Part shown: piece after piece, positions 6,120 through 8,018 of the stretch
Layout: the number at the start of each line of letters is the position of its first letter
Position numbering within the stretch: the stretch's first letter is position 1
Origin: an uncultured Porphyromonadaceae bacterium
GTDB lineage: Bacteria > Bacteroidota > Bacteroidia > Bacteroidales > Muribaculaceae
Length of the DNA stretch: 8,018 bases
Reading direction: 5' to 3'
Assembly: GCA_905193995.1 (NCBI GenBank)
Contig: CAJJQT010000080.1
Location: 1-8,018, forward strand
Position numbers and translations under genes: made by a program
Notes under the pieces: model-generated
The model's input: only the letters and a program-made list of their open reading frames with translations
Database searches by the model: none
Told to the model about the DNA's origin: nothing

Positions 6120-8018
6120 CTAATCTGTGGTGCTCATGATGTCATACAGATTCTCGAACTTATCGACAACACAATACCTAAGAGTAGTTGAGGAAATTGA
6201 GTTAAACAGACGTCTTGCGCATTCAGTCTTGGCGAGTTCTACGCCTCGAAGTTCTGTCTTGTTGAGTGAACCCTTGGTTTCTGCGATAAAGAAAATATGC
6301 TTGACGTTACCCTTTTGCATCGCTATCGCCCAGTCGGGAGCGTAGCTGCCGACTGGAGTAGGTATCTGGAATGAGCGCGGCAATTTAGCATATACCACGA
6401 CTTCACTTGCTTCAAGGTCGTGGGCGAAATTGCGTTCTCCGATACTGTCGGAAACGACATAATCGGTGACATGCTTTGTTGCCTGATATACCTTGTCAAA
6501 TTCGGCTTTGCTTGATGCCGTGAAGATGTCCGAGCCATAAGTTCCCTCGGTTAGATGGTAGTGAATATGATCGACAATCATAGTAGCTTTCTGCTCACGG
6601 ATAATCTGAATGACCTTGCGGATAAATTCTTCAGGGTTATTGCGAAATGCAGAAAGATTTTGAGGGCGCAAACCATGAAGAATCTTTGCTGTAGTTCTCC
6701 TTGTAAGATTGGCACCTTTGGCCATCTGCCCCACGAGGTCATACTTGACCGAAGAGGTGCTGACATCGGTAAGCTTCTGAGATGTAGATTTGGTGTCCCC
6801 AAATTCCGTTACATCCTCGGTATCTTGCTGGTCCTCGATTTTGATGTAGCGTAGAGTGCGAACCTGCAACTCGTCAGTATTGAGGTGGAGTATGGCTTTC
6901 TCAATCAGCTCGTCAGAATTGTAGCTTACTGTATACACATACTGATGGTTGATGGCTTTCCAAAGAGACTGAAATTCGTCGCGATAGAAATTGGCGTTGA
7001 GCTTCGGGTCAGGCAATTTCGTTTTTGCACCATTCTCAGTCATGCCTTCAAGTTGCGACGGGTCGAAGATTGAGTTGATAAGTCTTGTTATACCTTCCGC
7101 CATTGGGGCAAGATGAGAGCCATAGGGCGCAAAAGACTCTGCGGCAAGGTCGGCATGGTATTTGGGCGTTATGTTGCCTGCTCCGTCAATGTACTCGTTA
7201 TCTTCGAGATAAACCATAATGCGGCTTGCTTCACGGTCGTTGATAACGTGAGGCTGACCGTCGAGCGTAATAGTCTTACCCTCGAAGTAGCCCGAAGTCG
7301 CTTTAGAGGCGCGTTCACGCAGAGCCTCGCGGGTTTCACGTTGAAGTGCGTTGGTGAAGTCGGCATATCTTTCATTGGCAATGACGGTCAACACATTTAT
7401 GTTGTGGACTTCTTCGCCGAGAAGTTCCTTGTCCTGACGTATGCCGTTACGGTCAACGCATATACGCAAGCCACGCCCGACTTCCTGACGTTTGGCGGTA
7501 GTAGAATTACTGTGGCGCAACGTACATATCTGGAATACATTCGGATTATCCCAGCCCTCTCGGAGCGCGGAGTGTGAGAAGATGAAGCGCGTCGGTTCAT
7601 CGAAACTCAACAGACGCTCCTTGTCGCGAAGAATGAGGTCGTAATCCGATGCTTCTTCCGACACGTCGGAGCCGCGCTTCGTCTTTGTCTCGACCATCTT
7701 GCCTTTTTTATCTATCGAGAAGTAACCGCGATGCACCTGCTGAGGTGTAAACTGCCGGAGATATTCGTTGTAGGATTCATCAAAGATATGTGATGATTCC
7801 TCGGTCGCTATTCGCGAATATTCCTCCTCGAATATCTGCTGAAAAATACCCTTTTCGGGATTTCCGTCGCTGTCATAACGGCGGTATTTGGCGACCTCGT
7901 CTATAAAGAAAAGGGAGAGGCACTTGATTCCTTTCTTGAAAAGCTGACGCTCCTTCTCAAAGTGGGCCTTAATCGTCTCTCGGATTTGAACCCGCTGCAT
8001 GTGAAGGTCGTTGGAATC
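6120..8018 (-). CDS. res: Type III restriction endonuclease Res subunit, C-terminal part (5' end outside window)
   Basis: About 632 residues are visible; the frame is open through the right edge, so the ATG at 8000 is internal and the N-terminal Walker A and DExx motifs lie beyond the window. Numbering from Met8000, the tail of the helicase appears as CLSLFFIDEVAKYR (27-40), motif V SALREGWDNPNVF (144-156) and motif VI QEVGRGLR (172-179), as in superfamily 2 translocases of type III enzymes. A long middle region (about 190-530) leads to a nuclease domain with YAPDWAIA (554-560; Asp556) and IAETKG (572-577; Glu574, Lys576), a complete PD...ExK site. With a Mod methyltransferase, Res cleaves DNA after ATP-driven communication between unmethylated sites. 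Mod would be expected upstream, off the right edge. By eye the gene is less GC-rich, with more A/T-ending codons than its neighbours, fitting horizontal acquisition. The C-terminus appears intact. Confidence 0.93.
   Translation of the reverse strand, partial: DSNDLHMQRVQIRETIKAHFEKERQLFKKGIKCLSLFFIDEVAKYRRYDSDGNPEKGIFQQIFEEEYSRIATEESSHIFDESYNEYLRQFTPQQVHRGYFSIDKKGKMVETKTKRGSDVSEEASDYDLILRDKERLLSFDEPTRFIFSHSALREGWDNPNVFQICTLRHSNSTTAKRQEVGRGLRICVDRNGIRQDKELLGEEVHNINVLTVIANERYADFTNALQRETREALRERASKATSGYFEGKTITLDGQPHVINDREASRIMVYLEDNEYIDGAGNITPKYHADLAAESFAPYGSHLAPMAEGITRLINSIFDPSQLEGMTENGAKTKLPDPKLNANFYRDEFQSLWKAINHQYVYTVSYNSDELIEKAILHLNTDELQVRTLRYIKIEDQQDTEDVTEFGDTKSTSQKLTDVSTSSVKYDLVGQMAKGANLTRRTTAKILHGLRPQNLSAFRNNPEEFIRKVIQIIREQKATMIVDHIHYHLTEGTYGSDIFTASSKAEFDKVYQATKHVTDYVVSDSIGERNFAHDLEASEVVVYAKLPRSFQIPTPVGSYAPDWAIAMQKGNVKHIFFIAETKGSLNKTELRGVELAKTECARRLFNSISSTTLRYCVVDKFENLYDIMSTTD

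Noticed and set aside
7113..7577. 154-codon plus-strand frame opposite res
   Set aside because: The minus strand carries helicase motif VI and continuous Res similarity across this interval; the plus-strand frame is a shadow.
1..8018. CRISPR array, insertion sequence, tRNA or a novel multi-gene defence island
   Set aside because: No regularly spaced repeats, transposase or integrase motifs, terminal inverted repeats or tRNA-like fold were seen; the only defence gene visible is part of a classical type III restriction system.

Overview
The window looks like chromosomal DNA from a member of the Bacteroidales, plausibly a gut Muribaculaceae-type genome. This rests on recognisable protein families (SGNH hydrolase beside an AlgI-type MBOAT, a DUF2007-USP fusion, an FNT channel, a DUF389 membrane protein, a type III Res subunit), on start codons preceded by A-rich leaders rather than Shine-Dalgarno sites, and on balanced-to-GC-rich genes separated by short AT-rich spacers. 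The family placement is inference, since no rRNA or marker gene is present.

Layout, left to right. (1) Positions 1-2010, plus strand: the 3' end of an SGNH/GDSL hydrolase gene, then a complete MBOAT O-acyltransferase gene. This pair is typical of envelope polysaccharide O-acetylation. It is followed by a weak AT-rich terminator at 2040-2070. (2) Positions 2081-2421: a candidate Bacteroidetes-type promoter and a small HTH-like protein gene, whose stop codon sits in the loop of a GC-rich hairpin. (3) Positions 2446-4399: a second, longer hairpin, then a two-gene unit made of a DUF2007 + tandem universal-stress protein and a formate/nitrite transporter, joined by a one-base stop/start overlap. 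(4) Positions 4400-5779, minus strand: a DUF389 membrane protein gene that converges on the FNT gene with no intergenic base. The abutting stop codons lie in the loop of a perfect GC-rich inverted repeat, possibly a shared terminator. (5) Positions 5780-5856: a divergent AT-rich spacer with a 7-bp inverted repeat, then an 86-residue two-helix membrane protein on the plus strand. (6) Positions 6120-8018, minus strand: the C-terminal two thirds of a type III restriction endonuclease (Res) with helicase motifs V and VI and a PD...ExK nuclease site. The gene runs off the right edge.

How the parts may work together: the SGNH and MBOAT proteins probably cooperate in transferring acetyl groups to an exported polymer. 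The USP protein and FNT channel are probably co-translated, which suggests a stress- or nucleotide-sensing partner for a monovalent-anion channel (formate, nitrite or hydrosulfide). DUF389, the small membrane protein and Res look like independent units. I saw no tRNA, rRNA, CRISPR array, insertion sequence or complete novel defence system. The most distinctive signals are the paired hairpins around the HTH/USP junction, the terminator-like hairpin wrapped around two abutting stop codons, and the USP-FNT coupling.
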